Positions 35,347-43,933 of a stretch of DNA of 64,000 nt are shown in pieces (position 1 is the stretch's first letter; every line of letters starts with the position of its first letter). The notes beneath the pieces are model-generated. The model ran no database searches. It was not told the DNA's origin and worked only from the letters and a program-made list of their open reading frames with translations. Both the position numbers and the translations under genes were made by a program. The stretch covers positions 372,001 through 436,000 of the forward strand of contig NZ_JAFMSU010000002.1 of assembly GCF_017916365.1 (NCBI RefSeq). Direction: 5' to 3'. The DNA is from Rufibacter roseolus (GTDB taxonomy: Bacteria > Bacteroidota > Bacteroidia > Cytophagales > Hymenobacteraceae).

Positions 35347-35377
35347 GAAATCTTACTTTAAGGATGATTGAATTGCG

Positions 35378-37516
35378 TTAAACTGCATGTTTTTGGAAAG
35401 GAAGCCATAAAGTGAATTTGCTGCCTTTGCCTAATTCACTGCGCAGGTGGATGCTGCCGGCGTGCGCCTCGGCCATGGTTTTGACGTAGCTCAGGCCCAG
35501 CCCGAAGCCTTTCACGTTATGCACGTTGCCGGTGGGCACCCGGTAGAACTTCTCAAACACTTTCTTCTGCGCCTCGCGCGACATGCCGGAACCTTGGTCT
35601 TCCACGGAGATGTGCAGGCCCTTGGAAATAGTAGTGGTCTGGATCACGATCTTGGGCGCGTTGGGCGAGTACTTGTTGGCGTTGTCCAGCAGGTTGCCTA
35701 TCATGTTAGACAGGTGGCCGGGGTCGGCCCAGACGTAAGGGGTGCGGGCGTCTAGTTTCAGGTCCAGGGTGCCCTGGCGCTGCTCAATATGGAGTTGGAA
35801 CGGCTCGGCCGCTTTCTTGATCAGCTGGTGCACGTCTACTTCCTCAAAGGCTAGTTGCAGGGTGCGGCGCTCCATTTGGGCCGTTTGCAGTACCTTCTCC
35901 ACCTGCTGGTGCATGCGCCGGTTCTCGTCTTTGATGATGCGCGCGTAATAGTCTACCCGCACTTCGTCTTTCCGCACTTTAGGGTTCACCAAAGCATCCA
36001 AGGCCAGGGAAATGGTGGCGATGGGCGTTTTGAACTCGTGCGTCATGTTATTGATGAAGTCATTCTTGATCTCGGAGATCTTCTTCTGCCGCAGGATGGT
36101 GTACAGGGTGAAGGAGAAAGTCAGGATAATGATAAGCGTGAACAGCACCGAGATAGCCGACGGGAGCAGTAGGCTTTGCCAGACATAGAGGTTACGGTCT
36201 GGGAAGTTCAGCAGCAGGAAACCCGGCGCGGTCATCACGTCATTGGGGAAAAGGCGCACCGCGTATTCGTTCTCCCGTAGGTTGGAAGGAATGAGCACGT
36301 TGGGGGAGGAGGTTAGTATGAGGTTGGTATTTCCCGGGGTGGCTGCCGTGCGCAAGGTGCAGTTATAGCGGATGTTGATGTTATGGTTGGCCAGTTCGGT
36401 GATGAGCAAGTCATTTACCTTCAGCTCCTGCAGGCGCTCGGCCAGCGGTTTTTCCTTGCGTACGTACTCAACGGCCATCTGCTGCATCACTTTATTCAGG
36501 GACTGGGCTTTGGCTACGGCTTTCTGGTTTTTGTTTTTTTCATGGAATACGTGCTGTGCGGGCGCCACAGTGGGTGCCTTGCCGGGTTGCACAGCCAAAG
36601 GAATCTGCGTTGGGGTAAGCGTTCTGGCTCCTTGAAGGACAATGGTGCTCCCTTTGGCAGTTCCTTTGGTAGCCGGGTAGTAACGCGCCATTTTATGGCC
36701 ATGCACCACCGTGTCCTTAGTAATAGTAAGGGCTTGCCAGACCTGTTTGCCCAACAGGGTATCCGTGACCACGTCAATGACATTGCCGCGCACGTTCACC
36801 GCTCTAATGTTCTTAGTGGGGAGCCGTAGCAACTGCTGTTGCCTGGCCCGGGTGACCGAGTCATAGCTCATCCGGAGGACGAAGGCTGAGTCAACTTTAG
36901 ACCGCTGGAAATGAGTGGGGCTGCTTTTTTTGAAAAGGGAGTCTATCTGCGGTTTCTGGGAAGCCAGTATTTTCCAGACGATGACTGAATCTGCGGGGCC
37001 TTTCCCGAAGATCTCCAGGTTGTCTTTCACCGGACCGCTGTGGGAATCGCGCACGTACGTTCTGCCATGCAGTTCCTGGTACCTGGTTGCTTCCTGGGCC
37101 CGGCCCATGGTAATGGCTTCGGCTTGGGTGACCATTACTTTCACAGGAGACAAGGTAAGTCGGGCGGGGGGCACGGTAGTGACATTGACGGGTGCCGCAG
37201 GGGCGGGGGCATGGGTCTTTTTAGGCTGTTTTTTCGCTTTTAAAGCCGAAACAGGCCGGCTTTTCTCTACAGCCACCGGAGCCTCGGTAGACAAGGCCGC
37301 CGCCCTGATCTGGGGAGCCTTCTCCTGGAGGTAATACACTGCCTCCTTGGTTTCTAACCGGCGGGCTACCTGTTGCAGCGCATCATGCACGTTCCGGTCA
37401 AAAACCTCTTCCTCCATCCGTACTGCATGGTGAATCCAGTAGACCTGGAACCCTATCAGCCCTATGAGCGAGATAGTCATCAGCACAATGACCCAAAGCA
37501 ATGTTTTCTTTCTCAT
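35378..37516 (-). CDS. Sensor histidine kinase with large extracytoplasmic domain
   Basis: The 712 residues have TM1 at about 9-30, an unusually large extracytoplasmic sensor region (about 31-445) and TM2 at about 447-474. A HisKA segment follows with INNMTHEFKTPIATISLALDAL (His near residue 490) and then a HATPase with GNLLDNANKYSPNAPK and GFGLGLSYVKTMAEAHAG. The sensor includes an Ala/Pro/Lys-rich low-complexity part (about 85-120) and no domain I recognise. It is first in a two-gene operon with the response regulator, and divergent from a T9SS cargo gene. Confidence 0.93.
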   Translation of the reverse strand: MRKKTLLWVIVLMTISLIGLIGFQVYWIHHAVRMEEEVFDRNVHDALQQVARRLETKEAVYYLQEKAPQIRAAALSTEAPVAVEKSRPVSALKAKKQPKKTHAPAPAAPVNVTTVPPARLTLSPVKVMVTQAEAITMGRAQEATRYQELHGRTYVRDSHSGPVKDNLEIFGKGPADSVIVWKILASQKPQIDSLFKKSSPTHFQRSKVDSAFVLRMSYDSVTRARQQQLLRLPTKNIRAVNVRGNVIDVVTDTLLGKQVWQALTITKDTVVHGHKMARYYPATKGTAKGSTIVLQGARTLTPTQIPLAVQPGKAPTVAPAQHVFHEKNKNQKAVAKAQSLNKVMQQMAVEYVRKEKPLAERLQELKVNDLLITELANHNINIRYNCTLRTAATPGNTNLILTSSPNVLIPSNLRENEYAVRLFPNDVMTAPGFLLLNFPDRNLYVWQSLLLPSAISVLFTLIIILTFSFTLYTILRQKKISEIKNDFINNMTHEFKTPIATISLALDALVNPKVRKDEVRVDYYARIIKDENRRMHQQVEKVLQTAQMERRTLQLAFEEVDVHQLIKKAAEPFQLHIEQRQGTLDLKLDARTPYVWADPGHLSNMIGNLLDNANKYSPNAPKIVIQTTTISKGLHISVEDQGSGMSREAQKKVFEKFYRVPTGNVHNVKGFGLGLSYVKTMAEAHAGSIHLRSELGKGSKFTLWLPFQKHAV

Positions 37517-37556
37517 CTCTACAAAGATAAAGGCTTAAATGAGGGCAAACCTTACT

Positions 37557-37593
37557 TTAACTTTTCATTAACAGACTTTAACGGAGCCTTAAC
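37557..37593. promoter_or_regulatory. Four phased TTAAC boxes, probable response-regulator operator
   Basis: TTAAC occurs at 37557, 37568, 37578 and 37589, i.e. steps of 11, 10 and 11 bases in one orientation, with a TTAAA at 37535 two turns upstream. Such one-turn direct repeats are typical of OmpR/PhoP-family binding sites. They lie between the kinase start (37516) and the divergent exported-protein gene (37664). Confidence 0.65.
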
Positions 37594-37663
37594 CTCTTTC
37601 CAAAAAGATACCCGGTAATATTGTATGAATCAACACCATAGCCTCATCTAAATTACAATTGTT

Positions 37664-38761
37664 ATGAGAAAGAAACAATACACGTTCCTCTGCCTGCTGT
37701 CCTTACTGTTCCTGACAACGGCCTCTTTTCTGCCCGCCCAGGCACAGGAAAAGGCACAGGGTAAGGCCAAAGAGAAAACCAAGGCCATTCCCGGCAAGCA
37801 GGCCCGGGTGAAGATAGTGAAGCAGGAAGGCGACTCCTATTTTGTGCTGGACACCACCCTCACCATCGCCGATGGCATGTCTCATGAAGAGGCCGTGAGA
37901 AGGTTGGAGACCAGCGGCGTCTCCTTTAAAAGCATGGGGGCAAAAGAACTGAAACCCCAAAAGATTTCGGCCGCCAAAGAATTCAAAGGTACCCGGTACC
38001 TGGTTACCTCTGGCCAGGACTCCCTTAGAACCGTGGTGTTCAAAAGAGCCATTTCAGATACCGTATTCACCAAAGGTGGTCCTATAAGGGTCTTTGAGGC
38101 CCGTACCATTTTAGTGGATAGCCTCATAGGAGACAAAATCCAGGCAGTACGGGTAATGGGGCATCCGGCTATCTACCGGGAGTCCATCAAAGTTGATTCC
38201 CTCCTCGGCCCTCATAGGTTCATTCGGTTAGACAGTGCCCTTCAACTGAAAGCCGATACTTTCCTTTTGAGTGAAACCATAAGGGTAGAGAAGAACGGTA
38301 CCGATGGCGAGGTAAAGGTCATAAGGGTTAGGCCGGGCAGGGCGGGAGATGCCCTGGAAACTGGTGAATACAACGTCATCAAACTCAGAAACCCTGGCCA
38401 GAACAACCTCATCATCCTGAGGCCTTCCAAAGCAGGCAAACCGGATGAAAAGAAGCAGTCATTGAAAGCCTCTAAAAAGAGTAAGAAAAAAGAAGCAGAG
38501 GTTCCTGCCAAACTGGACCTGCAGTTCTTTCCCAATCCTACGAACGGGGAGGTGAATATAAACTTCTTTTCGCAAAAGAAGACCAAAGCGCAGGTGCGGG
38601 TGGTAGACAGTCAGGGCAAAACAGTGTACCAGGAAGACCTGGGCGCGGTGCAAGGGCAAGTGTACAAACGTATGAATTTGGCCAGGTATGGCAAGGGCGT
38701 GTACGTGGTGCAATTGCAACTGGGTAAGACCGCCCAATCGGGGAAAGTAGTAGTGCAATAG
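37664..38761 (+). CDS. T9SS cargo protein of unknown function
   Basis: The 365 residues have signal peptide (LLSLLFLTTASFLPAQAQ) and, at the C terminus, a type A T9SS sorting domain: LDLQFFPNPTNGEVNINFF...VRVVDSQGKTVYQEDLG...MNLARYGKGVYVVQLQLGKTAQSGKVVVQ. The middle part is basic and Val/Asp-rich with a repeated DTTL/DSL pattern (VLDTTLTIADGM, ILVDSLIGDKIQAVRVMG, KVDSLLGPHRFIRLDS). I recognise no enzyme domain. It is divergent from the two-component system and has its own terminator. A TAATATTG at 37616-37623 is a possible -7 element. Confidence 0.85.
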   Translation: MRKKQYTFLCLLSLLFLTTASFLPAQAQEKAQGKAKEKTKAIPGKQARVKIVKQEGDSYFVLDTTLTIADGMSHEEAVRRLETSGVSFKSMGAKELKPQKISAAKEFKGTRYLVTSGQDSLRTVVFKRAISDTVFTKGGPIRVFEARTILVDSLIGDKIQAVRVMGHPAIYRESIKVDSLLGPHRFIRLDSALQLKADTFLLSETIRVEKNGTDGEVKVIRVRPGRAGDALETGEYNVIKLRNPGQNNLIILRPSKAGKPDEKKQSLKASKKSKKKEAEVPAKLDLQFFPNPTNGEVNINFFSQKKTKAQVRVVDSQGKTVYQEDLGAVQGQVYKRMNLARYGKGVYVVQLQLGKTAQSGKVVVQ

Positions 38762-38780
38762 CTTTTTATTTGTATGTTTG

Positions 38781-38818
38781 GCAAAGAGGCCTGGAAGTAA
38801 TTTCCGGGCCTCTTTTGC
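38781..38818 (+). terminator. Terminator of the T9SS cargo gene
   Basis: GCAAAGAGGCC and GGCCTCTTTTGC around a short loop, 19 bases past the stop. Confidence 0.82.
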
Positions 38819-38863
38819 GTTCAAGATTTACTACTTTTTCACGCACTACCGTATAGCAGGAGT

Positions 38864-40852
38864 ATGAAAATACCCTTACCCGTTCTCTCTCCCTTTTATG
38901 CTTCAAAGAACCTCCTTTTAGCCTTGATTGTCTGGGTGATAGGGTCTTCTGGCTGTCTTTTTGCTCAAAGCATTGAAACCCAATCCTGCGCGGCCGCCAG
39001 GGTTACCGGTACCCCCATGCTGTTAGCCGATGGTATCACTTCTGAGGACCATAGGGGCCTTATGCGCCAGTACGATATGCTCTGGTATAAACTGGACCTG
39101 GCGCTGGAAAGGACTTCCCTGGACATCAGCGGCAGCGTGACTTTGTATGCCTCTGTGCAGGCCAATAATCTAACCGAGTTCGCCTTTGAGCTGCACCCTA
39201 ATTTTGCCATCCAGCGGGTGCTGCTGGACGGAGCACCTTGTACTGTACGCCGGAATGGGGTGGAGGTAGTGGCGGTGCTGCCCACCGCAAAGGCGCGGCA
39301 GCAGAAGGTCAGGGTGCAGGTGTTTTATTCAGGGAAAGCTCCCGCTGGCGCCAGCGCCGCCATTGGAAACGGATTCTCTTCCGAGGTTGCCCAGCCCTGG
39401 AACCAGCAGGTGGCCTGGAGCCTGAGCGAACCGTTCGCGGCCCATGAGTGGTTCCCGGTGAAGCAGCTGTTGGAAGACAAGGCAGACTCTGTGGAAGTAT
39501 GGGTGACCACGGATGTCTCAAACAAAGTAGGTTCTAACGGGCTGCTGCAGCGGGTGACACCCCTGCCAAACCAGAAACACCGCTATGAGTGGAAATCCAA
39601 TTACCCCATTGCGTATTACCTGATCTCTGTGGCCGTGGGGCAGTATGAGGAGTATTCTTACCAGGTGCCGTTGCCCGGAGCCGCGCAACCTATGCTGGTA
39701 CAGAACTTCCTTTACCCGGGAGCGCTGGGCACTTTCAAAGCCGAGGTAGACCGCACCGGGCAATTCCTGCAGCTGTTTTCTGAGTTGTTCGGGTTATATC
39801 CTTTTTACAAAGAGAAGTACGGGCACAGCATGGCGCCCATTGGAGGCGGTATGGAGCACCAGACCATGACCACCCAATCAACCTTTGAGTTTTCGCTCAC
39901 GGCCCATGAACTGGCGCACCAGTGGTGGGGCGATGAGGTGACCTGCGCAGACTGGAGCCACATTTGGCTCAATGAGGGCTTCGCCTCTTACGGCGAGTTC
40001 CTGGCCATTGAGAGACTGCTGCCGGCTCAACGGTTGAACTGGTTGAACCGGTCGGTGCAGAGCGCCCAAACCCAACCCCAGGGATCGGTGTTCGTGAAGG
40101 ACAGCACCAACGTGGGCCGCATCTTCAGCGCTGCCCTTTCTTACCGCAAAGGGGCCATGGTGTTGCACATGCTGCGGCACACCCTGCAGAGCGATGCGCT
40201 CTTCTTTCAGGCGCTGCAGGCTTACCGGAACGAATTCAGGTACAAAGTGGCTACCACCCGTGATTTCCAGAAGGTGGTGGAGCGCGTGAGCGGGCGCTCA
40301 CTGCAGTACTTTTTTGACCAGTGGGTTTATGGCGAGGGATTCCCCGTATTCAATATCTCCTGGGCGCAGCGGGGAAACCAACTATTCCTCAAAAGCCAAC
40401 AAACAGGTACCAGCCAAGCGACGCCTTTTTTCACCACCGAGGTGGAGTACAAGATCAGTACCTCGGTGAAAGACACGGTAGTGGTGGTGCAGCAGAACCA
40501 GCCCACCCAGGATTACCAAATTACCGTGGCGGGGGAGGTCCTGGGCATTGAGGTAGACCCAGACCAGTGGCTTTTGGAATCGGTGAGCAGCGTGCAGCAG
40601 GATGCCTCCATAATCCCGACAGACCAGGAAACGGTGCTGGTGTATCCCAATCCCACCCAGGGCGAGGTGAACCTGAAAAGCCTGCAGGGCGTGCCTGAGC
40701 AGATTTCTATCTATGACATGGCAGGCCGGCACATCCGGACTTTTGAGCCAACGAGCCTTTCTTTTTCCATTGCGGATTTGGGCGCGGGAGCCTATTTCCT
40801 GCGGCTTAAATACGGAGACAAATTCACGCAAGTGCGGGTATTGAAGCTGTAA
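38864..40852 (+). CDS. M1 family metallopeptidase with T9SS sorting domain
   Basis: Zinc aminopeptidase-like secreted protein of 662 residues. An N-terminal signal peptide (about 1-36) leads to the M1 beta domain. The zinc site HELAHQWWGDEV with the downstream Glu in WLNEGFASYGEF is complete, and the exopeptidase motif appears as IGGGMEHQT rather than the usual GAMEN. The C terminus is a type A sorting domain (VLVYPNPTQGEVNLKSL...FSIADLGAGAYFLRLKYGDKFTQVRVLKL). The ATG has AGGAG six bases upstream. It is co-directional with the previous cargo gene but separated by a terminator. Likely a surface or secreted peptidase feeding peptide uptake. Confidence 0.93.
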   Translation: MKIPLPVLSPFYASKNLLLALIVWVIGSSGCLFAQSIETQSCAAARVTGTPMLLADGITSEDHRGLMRQYDMLWYKLDLALERTSLDISGSVTLYASVQANNLTEFAFELHPNFAIQRVLLDGAPCTVRRNGVEVVAVLPTAKARQQKVRVQVFYSGKAPAGASAAIGNGFSSEVAQPWNQQVAWSLSEPFAAHEWFPVKQLLEDKADSVEVWVTTDVSNKVGSNGLLQRVTPLPNQKHRYEWKSNYPIAYYLISVAVGQYEEYSYQVPLPGAAQPMLVQNFLYPGALGTFKAEVDRTGQFLQLFSELFGLYPFYKEKYGHSMAPIGGGMEHQTMTTQSTFEFSLTAHELAHQWWGDEVTCADWSHIWLNEGFASYGEFLAIERLLPAQRLNWLNRSVQSAQTQPQGSVFVKDSTNVGRIFSAALSYRKGAMVLHMLRHTLQSDALFFQALQAYRNEFRYKVATTRDFQKVVERVSGRSLQYFFDQWVYGEGFPVFNISWAQRGNQLFLKSQQTGTSQATPFFTTEVEYKISTSVKDTVVVVQQNQPTQDYQITVAGEVLGIEVDPDQWLLESVSSVQQDASIIPTDQETVLVYPNPTQGEVNLKSLQGVPEQISIYDMAGRHIRTFEPTSLSFSIADLGAGAYFLRLKYGDKFTQVRVLKL

Positions 40853-40944
40853 TAATATTATTCTTCTTTTTTAGTTGTTTTTTGCCAACAAAAGTTTAGT
40901 TTTTCAGTTTATAGCTTTGCAAGTTCTTCTGAACTGCTCCCTTG

Positions 40945-40984
40945 CTGTTTTACGTCTCATTTCCTCAAAATAGCCTGAAAACGC
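40945..40984. repeat. Dispersed hairpin element (copy 14, degenerate)
   Basis: CTGTTTTACGTCTCATTTCC then AAAATAGCCTGAAAACGCC. Downstream of the M1 peptidase. Confidence 0.5.
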
Positions 40985-41062
40985 CCTGTCTACCGGTCAG
41001 ATGTATTCCATCTGCAGACAGATAAACCATTGTTGGATATATAAATTGTACCTTATAAAACT

Positions 41063-41539
41063 ATGTCTATGACTACTGAAACCGCCCTTGACCTAGATAT
41101 AAAGCATAGGTTATTAGACGAGTGCCTGCGCCAGCAGACAGATTTTGTGGACCACGCCCGGCAAGCCATGGAAGAAGCCCAGTCCAGCGCCAATGAAAGC
41201 CAGGGGGCAATTGAAGATAAGTTTGAGTCCTTCAGGGAGGCTTGCCAGATCCAGCGGGATATGTTCGCTAAGCAATTGGATGAGGCCATTGGGAAACTGA
41301 GCATCCTTAAGCGGATCGTGCGCAGCAAAGTGAATGAGGATGTTTCTCTGGGCTCCATTGTGCGCACAGACGCCCAGAACTATTTCATCTCGGTGAGTTT
41401 GGGTGAGATCAACGTGGATGGGGAGAAATACTTCGCCATTTCAGCGGCCTCGCCGGTTTTCCAGGCCATGGCCGGCAAAACCAAAGGAGAGTCTTTTATC
41501 TTCAGAGACAAGAAAATCACCATCCTGGACCTGTTGTAG
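41063..41539 (+). CDS. Small protein with coiled coil and GreA/B-like C-terminal domain
   Basis: The 158 residues (152 if the second ATG is used) have an N-terminal helical region rich in Glu/Gln/Ala (about 5-85). The C-terminal 65 residues (VSLGSIVRTDAQNYFISVSLGEINVDGEKYFAISAASPVFQAMAGKTKGESFIF...ITILDL) match in order the FKBP-like C-terminal domain of Gre factors: SPxxxAMxGKxxGE followed by the terminal strand. It lacks the acidic tip of true GreA. It may touch RNA polymerase, but this is inference. Confidence 0.7.
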   Translation: MSMTTETALDLDIKHRLLDECLRQQTDFVDHARQAMEEAQSSANESQGAIEDKFESFREACQIQRDMFAKQLDEAIGKLSILKRIVRSKVNEDVSLGSIVRTDAQNYFISVSLGEINVDGEKYFAISAASPVFQAMAGKTKGESFIFRDKKITILDLL

Positions 41540-41614
41540 TATTCTATTCACACCATTCCTATCAAAAAAAGTATTTAGGGCTAGTGCTCTTTCCCCCAGA
41601 AGAAGCAAGGGCCT

Positions 41615-41658
41615 AAAAGCAAAGCGGGAACCCCATAAGAGGTTCCCGCTTTGCTTTT
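41615..41658. terminator. Bidirectional terminator, 18-base perfect stem
   Basis: AAAAGCAAAGCGGGAACC with its exact complement and an eight-base loop, between convergent genes. Confidence 0.93.
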
Positions 41659-41674
41659 ATAGGGGTGGGGCTGA

Positions 41675-42106
41675 TTATTGCACCCGCGTCCAGGTCTGGG
41701 ACCGACCGATAAGGGAAATGCCAATGTAGCCTTTCACCTCCAATTTGTCCTGGCCCAATAATTTCATGTATGAAGAATAGGTCTTGCCAGATTTAGGGTC
41801 ATAGATGGTGCCATCGTCCCATTTGTCTCCGCCTACCGGTGAGAAGTTCTTCAGGAAAACCAAGCCCATGATAGGGCGCTTCTGCAGTTTAGGGTCTGGG
41901 TTGAACTGATCTACTTTGGGTTTACCATCCCGGTTGGGTTCTTTGAGCCATATGATCTTTCCGCATAGTTTATCGCCGCACTGGTAAATTTCAAAACGGG
42001 CTTCTTTCTCTTCGTTGGTCCAAACGCCAATTGGAGATTTTTTCTGAGCCCAACCAAGGGTGGAGGCAAGGCAAAGGAAAAGGGCAAACAAAAAGATCTT
42101 TCTCAT
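41675..42106 (-). CDS. DUF2147 family exported protein
   Basis: The 143 residues have signal peptide (MRKIFLFALFLCLASTLGWAQ). The mature part is the lipocalin-like DUF2147 fold: GVWTNEEKEARFEIYQCGDKLCGKIIWLKEPNRDGKP, GLVFLKNFSPVGGDKWDDGTIYDPKSGKTYSSYMKL and LEVKGYIGISLIGRSQTWTRV. The two cysteines may form a disulfide. The domain is common in Bacteroidetes and proteobacteria and its ligand is unknown. It is monocistronic. Confidence 0.92.
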   Translation of the reverse strand: MRKIFLFALFLCLASTLGWAQKKSPIGVWTNEEKEARFEIYQCGDKLCGKIIWLKEPNRDGKPKVDQFNPDPKLQKRPIMGLVFLKNFSPVGGDKWDDGTIYDPKSGKTYSSYMKLLGQDKLEVKGYIGISLIGRSQTWTRVQ

Positions 42107-42223
42107 ACGTGTGTTGATGTTTGTTTTATGGTTTTCTAAATATAAGCAAATTATAATCCAAAAATATTCCGCTGCGCCCGTTTGCCGTAGAATGTTTGAA
42201 AGAAGCCCAAAAACAGAAAACCC

Positions 42224-42592
42224 ATGCGAAAAACGCTGCTCATCACCCAGGGCATTTATTATGCCCTAACCGGAATCTGGCCCTTGGTGCACATGCCCAG
42301 TTTCCTGGCGGTCACAGGACCTAAGAATGAAGTGTGGCTGGTGGTAACGGTGGGCATACTGGTGCTGGCTATTGGGGCGGCCCTATTTACGGCGGCTTTC
42401 CAGCGGCAGGAAGAGCGGAGCGCCGGGGTGCTGGGCTTCTTTAGTGCAGTGGGTTTAGGGGCAGTGGATGTGCGGTACGCCACCCATGAAGTGATCAGAG
42501 ATGTGTACCTACTGGATGCCGTGGGGGAGTTCTTGCTGGCGCTGGCTTGGGTCTATGTATTTTTCAAAACCCGGGAATCTACCGGGAAATAA
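42224..42592 (+). CDS. Small four-helix membrane protein
   Basis: The 122 residues are mostly four hydrophobic segments (about 5-28, 38-60, 67-85, 96-114). The pattern HMPSFLAVTGPKNEVWLVVTVGILVLAIGAALF, VRYATHEVIRDVYLLDAVGEFLLALAWVYVFFKTRE is seen in short DoxX/DUF-type Bacteroidetes membrane proteins, but I cannot name the family. It stands directly upstream of the predicted RNA gene. Confidence 0.7.
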   Translation: MRKTLLITQGIYYALTGIWPLVHMPSFLAVTGPKNEVWLVVTVGILVLAIGAALFTAAFQRQEERSAGVLGFFSAVGLGAVDVRYATHEVIRDVYLLDAVGEFLLALAWVYVFFKTRESTGK

Positions 42593-42618
42593 AAAACATA
42601 AATTTTTTCATCAAACCT

Positions 42619-42648
42619 TTTGAACTATCCTTCCGTCTTTTAACTTTA
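42619..42648 (+). promoter_or_regulatory. Predicted promoter of the structured RNA
   Basis: TTTG at 42619-42622, 18-base spacer, TAACTTTA at 42641-42648 (7 of 8 to TAnnTTTG). It is overlapped by an inverted repeat CTTCCGT/ACGGAAG (42630-42659). Confidence 0.5.
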
Positions 42649-42654
42649 TAAAAC

Positions 42655-42949
42655 GGAAGCGAGTGCTCCGGGCCCCTCTGGCAAACCCATAATTTACTTG
42701 GTGTAAGCGGTCGGGTTTATGTCGGACTAAAAGAAAGGAGGTAAAAGTGTCTAATCCCAGTAAAAATGTATTAAGCCTAGCTCATGTGTCAACCGTTAAC
42801 CGTGTTGAAGCTTGCTAACTAGACTTCGTCTACTGGCGAATCCGGCATGAGGTAGCCCAATGCGACTGAGAGGCAGTTCTCTTTCGTGTCGCTTGATACC
42901 ATTTCAAAGGATTCCATACCCGGCTACTGCAGTGGCCGGGTATTTTTTT
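42655..42949 (+). ncRNA. Candidate structured non-coding RNA, unassigned
   Basis: A stretch of about 295 bases with no credible ORF between a promoter-like sequence and a strong terminator. Visible local structure: AAACCC/GGGTTT enclosing TTAC/GTAA (42682-42719); TAGA-CTTCG-TCTA (42829-42842); and GCGAC/GTCGC enclosing GAGA/TCTC (42862-42891). AAGCGA near the 5' end can alternatively pair with TCGCTT at 42889-42894, closing a long-range structure. It lacks the hallmark sequences of RNase P, tmRNA, SRP RNA, and cobalamin or TPP riboswitches. There is no downstream gene on this strand, so a stand-alone RNA (6S-like or regulatory) is more likely than a leader. Confidence 0.55.
42916..42949 (+). 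terminator. Terminator of the structured RNA
   Basis: ATACCCGGC and GCCGGGTAT, perfect nine-base stem, ten-base loop, then TTTTTT. Confidence 0.9.
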
Positions 42950-43155
42950 GTCCGTACTTTTTGCTAATGCCTCGGTATATACTGACAATCAACTGGTTAA
43001 AATTTGTATTTAAAAGATGACCAGCATTTTAGACCTGATTATAATCCCGGGAATAATACAGCAAACCTCAGGGAGTGAGGGTTAAAGAGGAAAGGATAGG
43101 AGGATACCATCTGCCAAAGCCCATACGGGTCGGTAGCCAAACAATTGGTTTAGAT

Positions 43156-43195
43156 TGTTTTAAGCCCTGTTTTCCTTAACCTGGCCAGAAACAGG
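43156..43195. repeat. Dispersed hairpin element (copy 15)
   Basis: TGTTTTAAGCCCTGTTTTCC then CTGGCCAGAAACAGG. It is downstream of the NlpC/P60 gene (minus strand). 42950-43155 otherwise shows nothing recognisable. Confidence 0.5.
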
Positions 43196-43205
43196 ATGGC
43201 AGAAA

Positions 43206-43808
43206 TCAGGGAATAACCCGCCTGATATCCAGGAAACGGTCCTGGTAAAGGGTGCCTTCCAGTTCACTTACCTTCACGCCTCCGTTGGAGGAAGAGTGCA
43301 CAAACTGCACGGCTTTGGGTGGGTTGGTGATGACAATGCCCACGTGACCGGGCGTTCTATCCTGGAGGTCAGTACCCGTGAAAATGACCAGGTCGCCTTT
43401 TCTGGCCTGCTGAACCGGTACACTCTCGCCTAGTTTGGCCTGCGCCGAGGAGCCGTGCGGAAGGTTGAGCCCGAACTGGTTATAGACATAGGTGATAAAG
43501 CCAGAGCAGTCAAAGCCTTCTTCGGTGACCCCGCCATAGGTATATTCTGTGCCATATCGTTGCAGGGCAAAGGCCACCAGGCTGTCTGATTTGGTAGCGT
43601 AGTTTCCTTTCAGCACCCCTAAACCCGGAGCCGAGGCTGCGTTGCGCACGGGGTGAGCCAGGGTGGAGTCGTTGTGGAATGCCTTGTCGCCACCATCTGA
43701 ACTGGTCCGTCTGATCGCGCCGCCCAGGGAATCACCGGGTGCGAAAAAGACCTTGTACAGGATGAGTACAGAAAGGAGCACCCCAAAAAGAATCCATATT
43801 TTTTTCAT
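43206..43808 (-). CDS. NlpC/P60 (C40) cell-wall peptidase
   Basis: The 200 residues have an N-terminal hydrophobic segment (about 4-22, anchor or signal), a low-complexity linker, and a C40 papain-like domain (about 80-200). The catalytic set is Cys in EGFDCSGFITYVYNQFG, His in RTPGHVGIVITNP and a polar residue in FVHSSSNGGVK, with the family block YTYGGVTEEGFDCSG and RKGDLVIF. Such enzymes cut D-Glu-mDAP bonds in peptidoglycan peptides. Likely periplasmic. Monocistronic. Confidence 0.93.
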   Translation of the reverse strand: MKKIWILFGVLLSVLILYKVFFAPGDSLGGAIRRTSSDGGDKAFHNDSTLAHPVRNAASAPGLGVLKGNYATKSDSLVAFALQRYGTEYTYGGVTEEGFDCSGFITYVYNQFGLNLPHGSSAQAKLGESVPVQQARKGDLVIFTGTDLQDRTPGHVGIVITNPPKAVQFVHSSSNGGVKVSELEGTLYQDRFLDIRRVIP

Positions 43809-43933
43809 ATTATTTTCCTTTGCTGTACATACGTATTTACCGCGGTCTGCGGTTACCGGTGCTGGTTCTTTCCTTGTATTAGCCGGTTTTTAGCCGTATT
43901 ATGCGCCTTTGTACTTACTACCCAAACAACTTT

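Noticed and set aside
42655-42949. RNase P RNA or tmRNA
   Set aside because: CTCCGGGC near 42666 and GAATCCGGC near 42838 recall RNase P conserved regions, but GAAAGTCC, ACAGAA and the T-loop or tag features of tmRNA are missing.
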